The notes beneath the pieces were generated by a model. The model had not been told where the DNA came from and ran no database searches. It worked only from the letters and a program-made list of their open reading frames with translations. DNA of 6,264 nucleotides, taken from assembly GCA_903944555.1 (NCBI GenBank), contig CAJASG010000351.1:1-6264 (forward strand), read 5' to 3'. Positions 5,025 through 6,264 of this stretch are shown piece by piece; the first letter of the stretch is position 1, and each line of letters begins with the position of its first letter. This DNA is from an uncultured beta proteobacterium (GTDB lineage Bacteria; Pseudomonadota; Gammaproteobacteria; Burkholderiales; Burkholderiaceae_C). The position numbers were made by a program, and so were the translations under genes.

Positions 5025-6264
<1,240 letters not shown>

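Overview
The window looks like chromosomal housekeeping DNA from a betaproteobacterium, most likely Burkholderiales and probably Comamonadaceae (a Rhodoferax/Polaromonas-like organism). This rests on moderately GC-rich coding DNA, the style of the BamC, CoaBC, Dut and CTP synthase proteins, and the Ala/Pro-rich lipoprotein. The assignment comes from recognising protein families, not from a database search.

Layout, left to right. (1) Bases 1-576 hold the 3' part of bamC, an outer-membrane assembly lipoprotein, reading rightwards and cut by the window edge. (2) A perfect 17-bp hairpin at 616-653, with A8 and T8 flanks, serves as a shared terminator between bamC and the convergent gene. (3) Bases 663-896 (minus) encode a 77-residue lipoprotein that is more than half alanine. 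It contains an 18-bp tandem repeat and follows a leader of about 100 nt with several inverted repeats and a TATAAT box. (4) Bases 1055-2690 (minus) hold a two-gene unit: a RoxA/YcfD-type ribosomal-protein arginine hydroxylase, then an overlapping conserved hypothetical gene. (5) A SlyD-like FKBP prolyl isomerase (2750-3283, plus) diverges from roxA across 59 nt. (6) coaBC and dut (4974 down to 3296, minus) form the classic coenzyme A / dUTPase pair. dut ends in a hairpin whose loop contains its stop codon. (7) pyrG (CTP synthase) starts at 5072 on the plus strand, diverges from coaBC behind a TATAAT box, and runs off the right edge after 397 codons.

How the genes relate. dut and pyrG both act in pyrimidine nucleotide supply, and coaBC makes 4'-phosphopantetheine for coenzyme A. 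roxA and the slyD-like gene, back to back, both belong to protein-synthesis quality functions (ribosomal protein hydroxylation and proline isomerisation). bamC and the small lipoprotein are both envelope lipoproteins. Coding density is high, with no gene-free stretch over 160 bases.

I do not see a clearly new defence, mobile or biosynthetic system. The least ordinary parts are the Ala/Pro lipoprotein with its structured leader, the unnamed Trp-rich gene overlapping roxA, the hairpin enclosing the dut stop codon, and a rare-codon patch inside coaBC that resembles a short repeat known to me from Comamonadaceae.
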